From assembly GCF_007860175.1 (NCBI RefSeq), contig NZ_SJPX01000001.1, positions 1,240,001 through 1,304,000 on the forward strand: a stretch of DNA of 64,000 bases, in the 5' to 3' direction. This DNA is from Rubripirellula reticaptiva. GTDB lineage: Bacteria > Planctomycetota > Planctomycetia > Pirellulales > Pirellulaceae. Within the stretch, counting starts at the first letter, position 1. Each line of letters begins with the position of its first letter. Below the pieces are notes generated by a model. It saw nothing but the letters and a program-made list of their open reading frames with translations, was not told the origin of the DNA and searched no databases. The position numbers and the translations under genes are program-made. This document shows positions 42,621 to 51,546 of the stretch, piece by piece.

Positions 42621-43676
42621 ATGACGAATCATCCCAACCAATTTCCGAAACTTCACAACGCGGCTTGGCCGGGCGTCGTCGGCAAGGGCGGCGAGGGAGA
42701 CGATCCCTGCATTCCCCTGGACGACATGTTGGACATGACCGCCGCGGCCGAAGTCGATGGGCGTAAGTTCGATGGCGTCGATATTTTCTTGTTCGATCCA
42801 CACGTTTCGATTGATGCGACCGATGCAGAACTGGAAGACCTAGCCGATCGTGTTCGTAGCCGTGGTTTGGTCATTGGAAGTGTTGTCGCGCCCGTTTGGG
42901 GGCCAACCGGCGGTGGTTCGGCAGCCGGCGGTCCTGATGACGTCGAAGCTTTCTTGACCCAAGTACGTAAAGGTTGCACGATCGCAAAGAAACTTCGCGA
43001 GCTTGGCGTTCGACCGTACGGCGTCGTTCGACTCGACACGGCGACTTCGGTCGACGAGTGGGTCAAGGATCCAGACAAGAACCAATCCAAGATTGCCGAT
43101 ACCTTAAAAGCGGCCTGCGATATCGCCGAAGAGTACGACGAACGATTGGCTGCCGAAGGCGAGATTTGTTGGGGCGGAATGCAGTCGTGGCGCAAGATGG
43201 TTGACTTGCTAGAACGAGTTGGCCACCCCGAACGATTTGGGTTCCAAGCTGACATGGCCCACACGCTTTTGTATTTGCTGGGATACAACGCGCCCGAAGA
43301 TGCAATCCTGCCACAGGACTTTGATTGGAATGACAAAGCCAAGAAAGCCGCGGCACTGAAAGAACTGACCCACGCGCTACGTCCTTGGACCATTGACTTT
43401 CACGTTGCCCAAAACGATGCAACCGTTCACGGGACCGGATCACACGACAAAACCGGTCGTCACTGTTTGCCCAATGACCCGAACGGCAAGTTGGACATTG
43501 CCACCGATGCCGGGCACTGGTTGCGCGACGAGCATGGCGATGTGCTTACGACTTGTCGGCACATTTGTTGGGATGGTTGCATGTTCCCCAACGACGTGAT
43601 GAAAAAGCCTGACACTTGGAACAGCATTCTCTCGGCGATGTTGTCCGTCCAAGACGCCCATGGATGGAACGAGTAG
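42621..43676 (+). CDS. Xylose isomerase-like TIM-barrel protein
   Basis: A 351-residue TIM-barrel protein of the xylose isomerase-like superfamily. Candidate metal ligands are EICWGGMQSW (Glu), FQADMAHTLLY (Asp, His), TIDFHVAQNDATVHGT (Asp, His) and HDKTGRHC. A glycine-rich stretch VWGPTGGGSAAGGPDD follows the second strand. The ATG at 42621 is preferred over a TTG at 42582. It lies between the cupin isomerase-like gene and the Gfo/Idh/MocA dehydrogenase, so a role in the same pathway is inferred. Confidence 0.82.
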   Translation: MTNHPNQFPKLHNAAWPGVVGKGGEGDDPCIPLDDMLDMTAAAEVDGRKFDGVDIFLFDPHVSIDATDAELEDLADRVRSRGLVIGSVVAPVWGPTGGGSAAGGPDDVEAFLTQVRKGCTIAKKLRELGVRPYGVVRLDTATSVDEWVKDPDKNQSKIADTLKAACDIAEEYDERLAAEGEICWGGMQSWRKMVDLLERVGHPERFGFQADMAHTLLYLLGYNAPEDAILPQDFDWNDKAKKAAALKELTHALRPWTIDFHVAQNDATVHGTGSHDKTGRHCLPNDPNGKLDIATDAGHWLRDEHGDVLTTCRHICWDGCMFPNDVMKKPDTWNSILSAMLSVQDAHGWNE

Positions 43677-43904
43677 GCTGGCAAGTTTTGCCGCTGTCGA
43701 TGCTTGTCGAATACGATGAGCGTGAAGCTTGTGTCCGGCATCAGCACGAACGACTGGACCAGCGACTTTAGCGATGTGACGAAGCGAACTCACATCAACA
43801 CAAATATCAGCTCCTTTTAAGAAATAACTGCATTCCTGCTTTCACCAGATGTGGGCGAATTGCCGGGATGCTTTCCAACGCATTAGCGACGAGAATTGAG
43901 ATCG

Positions 43905-45050
43905 ATGGCTTTAAAACCACTTAACATTGGCTTGGTCGGTTACGGCTTCATGGGCCGAACGCATACCAACGGCTACAAGCGAGTTAACGACTTTTTTCCA
44001 GAACTGAAGCATCGCCCGGTGCTGAAAGCCGTTTGCGGACGCAGCCCCGAGAAGGTTCAAGCGTTTGCGGATCAGTGGCAATACGAGTCGGTCGAATCCG
44101 ATTGGAAGGCGTTGATTGCTCGCCCCGATATCGACGCGATCGACATTTGCACGCCCAATAATTCGCACGCCGAAATCGCAATTGCCGCCGCTGAAGCGGG
44201 CAAGATGATCCTTTGCGAAAAGCCACTTGCACTGAATCCTGAGGAAGGCGAGCGGATGTGTGCGGCTGTTGAAAAAGCCGGCGTTGCGAACACCGTTTGG
44301 TACAACTATCGGCGCGTTCCAGCAGTGACGATGGCCAAGCAATTGATCGACGAAGGCAAGCTTGGAAAAATCTATCACTATCGCGCCAATTTCTTGCAAG
44401 ACTGGACGATCAACGAAGACTTGCCACAAGGCGGCGAAGCACTATGGCGTTTGGACGCCGCGGCTGCTGGATCGGGCGTGACCGGTGACCTGTTGGCTCA
44501 CTGCATCGACACGGCATTGTGGTTGAACGGGTCCATCAAGGACGTCACCGCGATGACCGAGACATTCGTCAAGGAGCGGATGCACACCGAGACTGGCAAG
44601 AAAGAAAAAGTAACGATCGACGACGCTTGCGCTTTCATGTGTCACTTTGAAAATGGATCACTCGGCCTGTTCGAGTCGACACGTTACGCTCGCGGTCACA
44701 AGGCACTTTACACGTTGGAAATCAACGGTCACGACGCGTCGATTCGTTGGGACCTGCACGACTTGCATCGTTTGGAATACTTCGACAACAGTGACGAAGG
44801 TCGACTTCGCGGTTGGCGTTCGATTCACGTGTCGGATCACTCTGGCGACCAACCGTACATGGACAAGTGGTGGGTGCCCGGTTTGCAGATCGGATACGAG
44901 CACACCTTCGTGCACCAAGTCGCCGATTTTATCTCGTCGATCGACAATAATACGGCGATGCACCCAAATTTTCGTGACGCGTTGGAAACCCAACAAGTCT
45001 GTGAAGCGGTGCTTGAAAGTGCCAAGGTCGGCACCTGGAAAAACGTCTAA
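43905..45050 (+). CDS. Gfo/Idh/MocA family oxidoreductase
   Basis: A 381-residue NAD(P)-dependent dehydrogenase. The N-terminal Rossmann domain has [16 protein letters not shown] (10-25), [26 protein letters not shown] (the family EKP motif) and [10 protein letters not shown]; the C-terminal alpha/beta domain has [19 protein letters not shown] (the GG..D.G.H-type motif in a looser form). Members oxidise or reduce sugars, inositols or glycosides. It closes the sugar cluster; the substrate is not known. The ATG at 43905 is chosen over a TTG 9 bases earlier. A strong hairpin follows the stop. Confidence 0.9.
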   Translation: MALKPLNIGLVGYGFMGRTHTNGYKRVNDFFPELKHRPVLKAVCGRSPEKVQAFADQWQYESVESDWKALIARPDIDAIDICTPNNSHAEIAIAAAEAGKMILCEKPLALNPEEGERMCAAVEKAGVANTVWYNYRRVPAVTMAKQLIDEGKLGKIYHYRANFLQDWTINEDLPQGGEALWRLDAAAAGSGVTGDLLAHCIDTALWLNGSIKDVTAMTETFVKERMHTETGKKEKVTIDDACAFMCHFENGSLGLFESTRYARGHKALYTLEINGHDASIRWDLHDLHRLEYFDNSDEGRLRGWRSIHVSDHSGDQPYMDKWWVPGLQIGYEHTFVHQVADFISSIDNNTAMHPNFRDALETQQVCEAVLESAKVGTWKNV

Positions 45051-45070
45051 CGAGCGTCAGTTTGGAATCG

Positions 45071-45098
45071 GATCACTCGGCCGCAAAGCCGAGTGATC
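45071..45098. terminator. Perfect hairpin between convergent genes
   Basis: GATCACTCGGC (45071-45081) and GCCGAGTGATC (45088-45098) form an 11-base perfect stem with a 6-base loop. It lies 20 bases past the stop of the Gfo/Idh/MocA gene and just before the end of the histidine kinase gene on the other strand, so it probably terminates both. No long T-run is present. Confidence 0.65.
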
Positions 45099-45115
45099 GG
45101 AAGTTTCATGCGCGT

Positions 45116-46930
45116 CTACGCGACTTCCGCGGGTGCGTTTGTTTCCGCCAAACGCCGCTCCGAAAGACGCCAAGGCAGGGTCACCCAGAACGAACTGCCA
45201 CGGCCAAGTTCGCTTTGGAAGTCGATTTCGCCACCGAGTAATTTGGCCAGCTCTTTCACAATCGACAGGCCAAGGCCCGTGCCAGCATATTCGCGGGTCA
45301 GACCTTCGCCGTCGAGCACCTTGCTGCTTTGGCGGAACTTTTCAAAGATGATCGGTTGGTCTTCGATCGCGATTCCGACCCCGGTGTCCGTGACTTCCAA
45401 GCGAAATCGACCATTGGCTAGGTCTGCCACCGATACCGTGATCATGCCGCCCTCGGGGGTGAACTTGATTGCGTTGGACAGCAAGTTGTTGATGATTTGC
45501 CCCAGTTTGTTGGGATCCTGATGAGCCATCGGTAGATCATCCGGGACGACCAGCGACAAGGAGATGTTTTTGTCTTCGCTAAGCGACTGAATCATGTCGC
45601 ACTGCGCTGAAACCAGTCGTCCCAAGTTGAAGTCGCTGTGTTTGACTTCCATTTTTCCCGCTTCAACTTTTGCCAAGTCCAGGATGTCGTTGATCATCTC
45701 AAGCAGCAGTCGGCCGCTCTTTTGGATGTTGGACGCGTAACGACGTTGCTTGTCGCTTAGTGCATCGATGCCCTGCAGCACTTCTGAGAAACCGATGATG
45801 CTATTGAGCGGCGTGCGTAGCTCGTGGCTCATGTTGGCCAAGAAGTCGCTCTTCAAACGGTTGGCTTCATAGAGCTGCAAGTTGAGCTGGGCCAGTTGGT
45901 CGACGCGTGCATCGAGTTCTTTGTTGACCTCTTGGATTTGGTCTTGGGTCTCGGTCAAGTGGCGAAGCATTCGGTTGAACGCGTCAGCTAGTTCACGAAA
46001 TTCGTCCTCGGTTTCGATGACAGCACGTTGGTTGGTGTCACCATGCGTGATCGCATCGCTGACGTCTCGCAGGTGGTACATCGGATACAAGACCAAGTGC
46101 CGGAGAATCCAGTGCAGGAAGAACAGCGTCACCGCAATGATCAGCATGCAAAGCGACACAACGATCGCGCGAATCATCGTGGTTTGTTGCTGCGTCTGCT
46201 CGTAAGGCATCGTGACTTTCATGACACGAAACGGATACTGCAACGCAAGCTTGGCGGGCGACTCGTTATTGTCGAGCGAAAATGTGCCCGGCATCGAATG
46301 ACACTGCATGCACTCGTGAGTGGAAAAAATCGGCGTGTAGTAGGCGTATCGGCCGTCGACCGGGCCGACGTCTTCAAAGATTTGTGGCGTCATCGAGTTC
46401 AAACTTAGCCCAATCGGGCTCATCGGCTCGTTTGCACCTAAATCCATTGGGCGAGAAACGTCGGGTCGGTCGATGGCGATTTGAACCGCAAGACGGGCAC
46501 GGAATCGGGCCTCGAGATCTTCCAGCCTCGCAACCTCGGCGGGATCTTGAGGCAGTTCGATTGACGGCAAGTTTTCATATTTGACGGAATCCTTCAGTCC
46601 AAGGATTTCATACTCGATGCTCGATTCGAGCGTCTCGTATTCGTCGTCTAGCAAAATGTCGCGAAGACCGGCCAGCACTTCTCGCTTCATTCCGACTTGT
46701 TCGGGTGATTGGTCGGATGACCAGATGGCATCGCTGTGTAGTCGCTCGACTTCAGCGGCATAGAAGTCGCGAGCTCGAGTTCGAGTCGTGTTCTTCACCA
46801 GCTTCTGGCCCAGGATTTCGATCACCAAGAACGCACCAAACATCAATACCATCAGCGCCGATCCGAAGAACAGAAGGCACTTCCGTTCTAGGCTCATCGA
46901 GGCAAACAGGCCTTGAAGTAGACGAATCAT
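45116..46930 (-). CDS. Sensor histidine kinase with a haem-c-type (CxxCH) periplasmic domain
   Basis: A 604-residue membrane kinase: first membrane helix (about 16-40), a periplasmic domain (about 41-252) that resembles the DUF3365/Tll0287-like haem-binding type and holds CMQCH at 207-211, a second membrane helix (about 253-275), HAMP (about 276-330), a coiled coil (about 325-360), HisKA with phospho-His369 in MSHELRTP, and HATPase_c with NNLLSNAIKF (N), DTGVGIA (G1) and GTGLGLSIVKEL (G2). CxxCH is the covalent haem-c attachment motif, so the protein probably senses redox state, oxygen or NO. No response regulator lies next to it; the partner must be elsewhere. Confidence 0.9.
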   Translation of the reverse strand: MIRLLQGLFASMSLERKCLLFFGSALMVLMFGAFLVIEILGQKLVKNTTRTRARDFYAAEVERLHSDAIWSSDQSPEQVGMKREVLAGLRDILLDDEYETLESSIEYEILGLKDSVKYENLPSIELPQDPAEVARLEDLEARFRARLAVQIAIDRPDVSRPMDLGANEPMSPIGLSLNSMTPQIFEDVGPVDGRYAYYTPIFSTHECMQCHSMPGTFSLDNNESPAKLALQYPFRVMKVTMPYEQTQQQTTMIRAIVVSLCMLIIAVTLFFLHWILRHLVLYPMYHLRDVSDAITHGDTNQRAVIETEDEFRELADAFNRMLRHLTETQDQIQEVNKELDARVDQLAQLNLQLYEANRLKSDFLANMSHELRTPLNSIIGFSEVLQGIDALSDKQRRYASNIQKSGRLLLEMINDILDLAKVEAGKMEVKHSDFNLGRLVSAQCDMIQSLSEDKNISLSLVVPDDLPMAHQDPNKLGQIINNLLSNAIKFTPEGGMITVSVADLANGRFRLEVTDTGVGIAIEDQPIIFEKFRQSSKVLDGEGLTREYAGTGLGLSIVKELAKLLGGEIDFQSELGRGSSFWVTLPWRLSERRLAETNAPAEVA

Positions 46931-47276
46931 GGGGCAGTTGAGTTGGTTACGGGTGGGAGGGCGAGTGGATCCGATTGATCAATTCTCGCCATTTTCGGCA
47001 TCGTGCCATCGCCGTGCTTGGGAGTTTGACGGAATCTGGCTTTTATTGGCACCCGAATAATTGCCTCATGATCGGTAAAATCGAACCTCTGCGCCTATCT
47101 ATCGCATTTTATCTGTCTTCGCTTCTTGTCGCTGGTTTTCCCCATAACTAGCATAGAGTGGTACGTGAGCACCGAATTTTCGGAAATTTCCCACCCGATC
47201 CTGGCGATACGGCCTGATCCGTCGCGACGCCGACCAGCAATCCACAGCCCGACTGTGGAGGAGTCATATCAAACCC
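46931..47276. other. 346-base divergent intergenic region
   Basis: This region must hold promoters for the histidine kinase and the DDLFG-repeat protein. A 6-base hairpin (CCACAG 47242-47247, CTGTGG 47253-47258) overlaps the start of a GGAGGAG ribosome site that is 14 bases from the ATG at 47277. No gene or clear promoter boxes are visible. Confidence 0.4.
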
Positions 47277-48857
47277 ATGAATCGCACGATTCGACATTTG
47301 TTCCAATGGTCCCTCGTCTGTACGCTAATCATGATGCTAAGCGCCAGCCCGGTTTCGGCTGGTTGGTTGTTGCACCATATGAAATGCAAGCGGGCTTCGG
47401 CTTGTTGCGTTCCCGCCGAGGTTTGTCCGCCTGTTACCGACGACTGCTGTTCGTCGGCACCTGTGGTTAGCGCTCCAATCTGCGCCGCTCCGCTAACGCC
47501 GGCACCGGTTTACGAAGCACCGATCTACACGACTCCGATGGTCGACTATTCGATGATTGGTGGATCGGTTGATTCAGGTTGCGCGTGCGATTCAGCACCG
47601 ATCGAAATGGGCACCCCCATCGACATGGGAATGCCCATTGAATCCCACGCTCCGACGGGCGAACAGATCATTGACGATCAAGTGATTGAGACACCAATGA
47701 ACAGCGGTGAAACGGCCATTGAACCTTATGAAGTTTCGGAGCCTGTCGAGTCCAACGTGACTGAGTCGGCACCGGCTGCACCAGCGGTTGAAGAGTCTGC
47801 ACCAATCACTTCGCCTTCGGACGCTGCAGCACCGGCGGACGCTGCACAACCCGCGGCGCCTCAAGAGTCGGTTCCGGAACCAGCAACCGAAGAACCTAGT
47901 TTGTTTGATGTACCATCGGAAGAGCCGGCTGCGGCTGAAGCTCCGGCCGAAGCCGATGTCTTTGGTGGCGAAATGGAAGAGTCTGCAAGCGAACCGGCCG
48001 CAGCACCAGCCGACGATTTGTTCGGTGAACCCGCAGCACCAGCCGACGCTGGCGATGACTTGTTCGGTAGCCCAGCCGAAAGTGCAGCACCCGAAGCGGC
48101 ACCAGCCGAAGCACCCGTAGACGACTTGTTTGGCAGCCCCGCAGAAAACGCCGCGCCTGCTGATGCACCAATGGATGACTTGTTCGGTGCTCCCGGCGAA
48201 GATGCTGCACCGGCCGATGCCGGCGACGATTTGTTCGGTAACCCACCGGCAAGCGATGCTGCACCCGCCGACGAACCGTCGGTCGACGATTTGTTTGGTG
48301 ATAGCACATCCATGGAAGAAACTCCCGTGACGGACTCGCCAGCCGCTGATGCTGTCGAGGACGATATCTTTGGTAGCGAGCAGCCTGCCGGCTCTCCGGC
48401 AACGGAGGAAAAAGCGAAAAGTGTGATCGACGATCTGTTCGGCGACGCTTCTGACGAAAAGTCTGAAGAGATCAGCGAGTCAACTCGCAACGTGATCGAA
48501 GATTTGTTTGGTGCGAATGGCCATACCGAAGACAACGGTTTCGTTGCCGAACTGCCTGCTCCTGTGGCGGTTCCCGAATCCTCGAAGTCAAGTTCGTTGC
48601 AGATCGTTTCGAACGTGAAAGAGTCGAACGATCCGATCGCAAAGGCACACGTTCGTACTTGGATCGATAACACAGGATCTTTCCATGTCGATGGTAAGTT
48701 GATTCAAATCAACGAAGACAATGTTCGCTTGATGAAGTCCAACGGGCACACCTGCACCGTACCAAACAACCGTTTGTGCGAAGCAGACGCAGCCTATGTT
48801 GCCGCCATTCAGAGCGAGATCGCAGCAGCTCGGATCGCTATGTTGACCAGCAACTAG
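47277..48857 (+). CDS. Secreted acidic DDLFG-repeat protein with C-terminal SHD1 domain
   Basis: A 526-residue protein. A signal peptide (about 1-28) is followed by a Cys-rich segment (about 36-110; ACCVPAEVCPP, DDCCSSA). Then a long acidic Pro/Ala-rich region (about 145-430) carries about nine copies of [DE]D[LI]FG, mostly followed by small residues (DDLFGEPAA, DDLFGSPAE twice, DDLFGAPGE, DDLFGNPPA, DDIFGSEQP, DDLFGDASD). The last domain (about 459-510, VRTWIDNTGSFHVDG, VPNNRLCEADAAYV) matches SHD1, the Sla1 homology domain 1 known from yeast endocytosis and also common in Planctomycetes. A matrix or envelope protein is likely. A good terminator follows. Confidence 0.82.
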   Translation: MNRTIRHLFQWSLVCTLIMMLSASPVSAGWLLHHMKCKRASACCVPAEVCPPVTDDCCSSAPVVSAPICAAPLTPAPVYEAPIYTTPMVDYSMIGGSVDSGCACDSAPIEMGTPIDMGMPIESHAPTGEQIIDDQVIETPMNSGETAIEPYEVSEPVESNVTESAPAAPAVEESAPITSPSDAAAPADAAQPAAPQESVPEPATEEPSLFDVPSEEPAAAEAPAEADVFGGEMEESASEPAAAPADDLFGEPAAPADAGDDLFGSPAESAAPEAAPAEAPVDDLFGSPAENAAPADAPMDDLFGAPGEDAAPADAGDDLFGNPPASDAAPADEPSVDDLFGDSTSMEETPVTDSPAADAVEDDIFGSEQPAGSPATEEKAKSVIDDLFGDASDEKSEEISESTRNVIEDLFGANGHTEDNGFVAELPAPVAVPESSKSSSLQIVSNVKESNDPIAKAHVRTWIDNTGSFHVDGKLIQINEDNVRLMKSNGHTCTVPNNRLCEADAAYVAAIQSEIAAARIAMLTSN

Positions 48858-48885
48858 ATCTGGCTTGACGATCGTGAAACAATGA

Positions 48886-48922
48886 ACCGAGTCCGACTGT
48901 AATGGTTGGGCTCGGTTTTTTC
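48886..48922 (+). terminator. Intrinsic terminator
   Basis: ACCGAG at 48886 pairs with CTCGGT at 48911, with further pairing inside, and is followed by TTTTTTC. It terminates the DDLFG-repeat gene just before the GrpB-type gene. Confidence 0.8.
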
Positions 48923-48955
48923 GTTTGAGCACCATTCGCTAGCGGGATTTTTACG

Positions 48956-49495
48956 ATGCTTGATGAACCGGTTCGTTTGATGCACTACGACCCTCGGTGG
49001 CGGCAAGAGTTCCAGCAGACTCGCAGCAGTATCCTGGCGAGCTGCGAAGGTTGGGTGAATTCTGTCGAGCACATTGGCAGCACGGCGATTTCGGGGCTTA
49101 TCGCCCGGCCGACGATCGACGTGATTGCGTTGGTGCCGAATGACGAAGCGATCCAGCCAGCTCGCCAATTGATCGAAGGTTTGAACTTTCGAATCGAACC
49201 GACGGCTTCGTGGGCGACAGACGTGATGACGTTGGAAAAGCCTCGGGCGGCGTCGCCAGGGATGGATCCGACTCATCGGGTAATGTTGGTGGTTCAGGGG
49301 GCCCCAGTTGCGATTCGAACGGTTCGGTTTCGCGATTATTTGCGCAGCCGACCGGAAGTTGCGATCCGGTGGGAGGAGTTCAAGGTCGCTGCTTGGCGAG
49401 ACAGTGATGGTGACTTTTTGAGGTACGAGTCCGAAAAATCGGTTTTCATCGCCCACCTGGAAGACCAAATGGACGCGGCCTCCGATTGCAAGTGA
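48956..49495 (+). CDS. GrpB/UPF0157 nucleotidyltransferase-like protein
   Basis: A 179-residue protein of the GrpB family. The nucleotidyltransferase-type core is visible as VRLMHYDPRWRQEF, EHIGSTAISGLIARPTIDV (the HIGSTA-x-x-G-x-x-ARPTIDV block, about 38-57), and a conserved MDPTHRVML later. The family is related to nucleotidyltransferases and some members occur fused to dephospho-CoA kinase; its reaction is not established. It has its own promoter region after a terminator and stands alone. Confidence 0.85.
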   Translation: MLDEPVRLMHYDPRWRQEFQQTRSSILASCEGWVNSVEHIGSTAISGLIARPTIDVIALVPNDEAIQPARQLIEGLNFRIEPTASWATDVMTLEKPRAASPGMDPTHRVMLVVQGAPVAIRTVRFRDYLRSRPEVAIRWEEFKVAAWRDSDGDFLRYESEKSVFIAHLEDQMDAASDCK

Positions 49496-49594
49496 TCGTC
49501 GAAGAAGCTTTTTTGGCAAACAAGATGAACGAATCCTGTGACATGGATATACTGACGCGTTCACCTATTCTGTTCTTCGGTATTGTTTCGCCTT

Positions 49595-51220
49595 ATGCCT
49601 CGCAGCCGTCTCGGACCACTGGCGATCGAATCGAAGCTTGGCGATCATCCGTCCCAGAGCCGTGTGTGGCGTGCCATCCACGTTCAATTGAAAAAGGCGG
49701 TCGCAGTCAAAGTCTTTGACGCTCCGTTTGGAGGCACGCCCGAAGCACGTGCGGCATTTGCCGTTGAATGGGAACAACTGAAAAAGTTGCAGCATCCCGC
49801 GATCGCAAAGTGTTATGGCGGTGGTTTCGAAGAGACCGATGCGTATCTTGCCCACGAACTAGTCGAAGGCGAAACGCTGACGCTGCAGTTAGAGCGACGG
49901 GGGCGATTGTCGTGGGAGTCGGTTCTCGACCTGGCCGAACCGCTTGCCGAGGCGCTCAAGTATTTGCACAGCAAGTCGATTGTTCACGGTCGAATGGATC
50001 CAGACAAAATTCTGTTTGCTGGCTTAAGTCCGGTGTTGATTGATGTCCGTATCAATCACAACCATTCACCATTTCGTTCCAATCGACCGCCGACCGCAAA
50101 CGAGCTGGCATTGCGGGCGCCGGAGCTGGTAAGCGATCCCATGGCCGCGTCACCACTGACTGATTTGTACGGGCTTGGTGCAATTCTTTACCTTGCACTG
50201 ACCGGTCGCCCCCCCGCGACCGGAACCACGATCGAAGCAGTTACCCATTCGGTCATTCACGAGGTGCCTCCGTCGCCGGCTTCGCTGGTGATGGATTGTC
50301 CGGTCTGGCTGGACAAGCAAGTCATGCATTTGTTGCAAAAGGATCCTGCCGCTCGCCCACCAAGTGCCGCTGCGGTTCTTTTGGGGTTGGCCGAAGTCCG
50401 TCGTCGATCGATGTCACGATCGGGTGTTGCCGAACATGCATCGGCAGGATTCAGCGCGCTGGCGGTCACCGATCAACGTGATCGCGACGTCGCTCGCAAA
50501 TTGCTTGGTCGTGACGCGATTGGTCTTGATGAAAAGGTCGTTGACGAAACGGCCTGGCACGACCGCCCGTTAATCCTGATCGGAGGCTTGGTCGCGGCGG
50601 TTGCGTTGTTTGCTTATCTGCTGTGGCCGCTCAGCGAAGACCAGATGCGGCGCCGCGCCGAAGACTTGTTGGTCCAGCAATCTCGGACCGCCATGAACCA
50701 AGCCAAGTCGTCGTACTTGGAACCGATGCTGCAAAAATTCCCTGACGGGAAGCACGTCGATTGGGTCAAAGAGCAGATCGATCGCGTCGACATGTATCAG
50801 GCCGAGCACGCGCTCGAGGTTAAACTGAAACGCAATCTTCCGCTGCAAAACGAAGCCGAGCGACTATATGCCGAAGCAAGTCAGTACGAACGGTTCGGCG
50901 ATGCCGCCACGGCGCTAGACCAGTACCGTTCGATGCAAACCTTGTTGGGTGACGATCCGCAATATCGACCGTTCGTTAACTTAGCGCGTCGCCGGATCGC
51001 AAGGATTGAATACGAAGGCGTCGATGCGGACGAAGCGACTCAAATGATCCGCGAAAAATTGAATGAAGCCGACGAATTGATGCGCGACGGAAAGGTCGTC
51101 TCGGCACGCAAGATTTGGTATAGCATCGTTGAACTTTACGGCAACAACGACAACGTGGCACCGCTCGTTGAAAAAGCGCAGTCACAACTCGCCGGAAACG
51201 CCACACTCACGGACAACTAA
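49595..51220 (+). CDS. Membrane-anchored pseudokinase (Ser/Thr kinase fold)
   Basis: A 541-residue protein with a eukaryotic-type kinase fold (about 8-275). The VAVK lysine is present (Lys39), and APE (RAPELV) and the DLYGLGAILYLALTG helix are intact, but the catalytic loop is HGRMDPDKIL (131-140) where active kinases have HRDLKPxNIL, and the DFG position is DVR. The Gly-rich loop is also poor. It is therefore a pseudokinase by these criteria. One membrane helix (about 320-342) follows, then a TPR-like helical C-terminal part (about 350-541). It may bind nucleotide or scaffold a partner. The small membrane protein follows 3 bases after the stop. Confidence 0.85.
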   Translation: MPRSRLGPLAIESKLGDHPSQSRVWRAIHVQLKKAVAVKVFDAPFGGTPEARAAFAVEWEQLKKLQHPAIAKCYGGGFEETDAYLAHELVEGETLTLQLERRGRLSWESVLDLAEPLAEALKYLHSKSIVHGRMDPDKILFAGLSPVLIDVRINHNHSPFRSNRPPTANELALRAPELVSDPMAASPLTDLYGLGAILYLALTGRPPATGTTIEAVTHSVIHEVPPSPASLVMDCPVWLDKQVMHLLQKDPAARPPSAAAVLLGLAEVRRRSMSRSGVAEHASAGFSALAVTDQRDRDVARKLLGRDAIGLDEKVVDETAWHDRPLILIGGLVAAVALFAYLLWPLSEDQMRRRAEDLLVQQSRTAMNQAKSSYLEPMLQKFPDGKHVDWVKEQIDRVDMYQAEHALEVKLKRNLPLQNEAERLYAEASQYERFGDAATALDQYRSMQTLLGDDPQYRPFVNLARRRIARIEYEGVDADEATQMIREKLNEADELMRDGKVVSARKIWYSIVELYGNNDNVAPLVEKAQSQLAGNATLTDN

Positions 51221-51223
51221 GTG

Positions 51224-51514
51224 ATGGACCACGACAGCGAAGCACCGATCGAAGCGCGGTTGGTCAAACAGTCGCCCAACTCTGCGGACTATCACATTCC
51301 GGAAACGAAGTTCCTGGACAATAAATGGGCGGTGATTGCGATCCTGTTCGCGGTCACTGGATTCTTAGGCATACCGCTGCTGTGGATGAATCAGAGTTTC
51401 AACTCTGCCGAGCGAATTTTTTGGGCGGTGGTGGTCACAATTTACACCGTGTTATTGATCGGCGGTGCCGTTGCCGTTTGCATGTGGAGTTACCGCCAAA
51501 TCATGGGTGTTTGA
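51224..51514 (+). CDS. Small two-helix membrane protein, coupled to the pseudokinase
   Basis: A 96-residue protein with two hydrophobic helices (about 36-56 and 66-89) and a charged N-terminal tail. No family is recognised. The ATG at 51224 follows the pseudokinase stop by 3 bases, so translation is probably coupled. It may partner the pseudokinase in the membrane. Confidence 0.7.
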   Translation: MDHDSEAPIEARLVKQSPNSADYHIPETKFLDNKWAVIAILFAVTGFLGIPLLWMNQSFNSAERIFWAVVVTIYTVLLIGGAVAVCMWSYRQIMGV

Positions 51515-51546
51515 TCTTCACAATTGGCATCGGCAGCTAGCACGCT

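Noticed and set aside
47861-48673. Long minus-strand frame opposite the DDLFG-repeat gene (270 residues, Ser/Asn/Lys-rich)
   Set aside because: It is a shadow of the repeats on the opposite strand, with repeated SPNKSS-type strings, no ribosome site and no domain.
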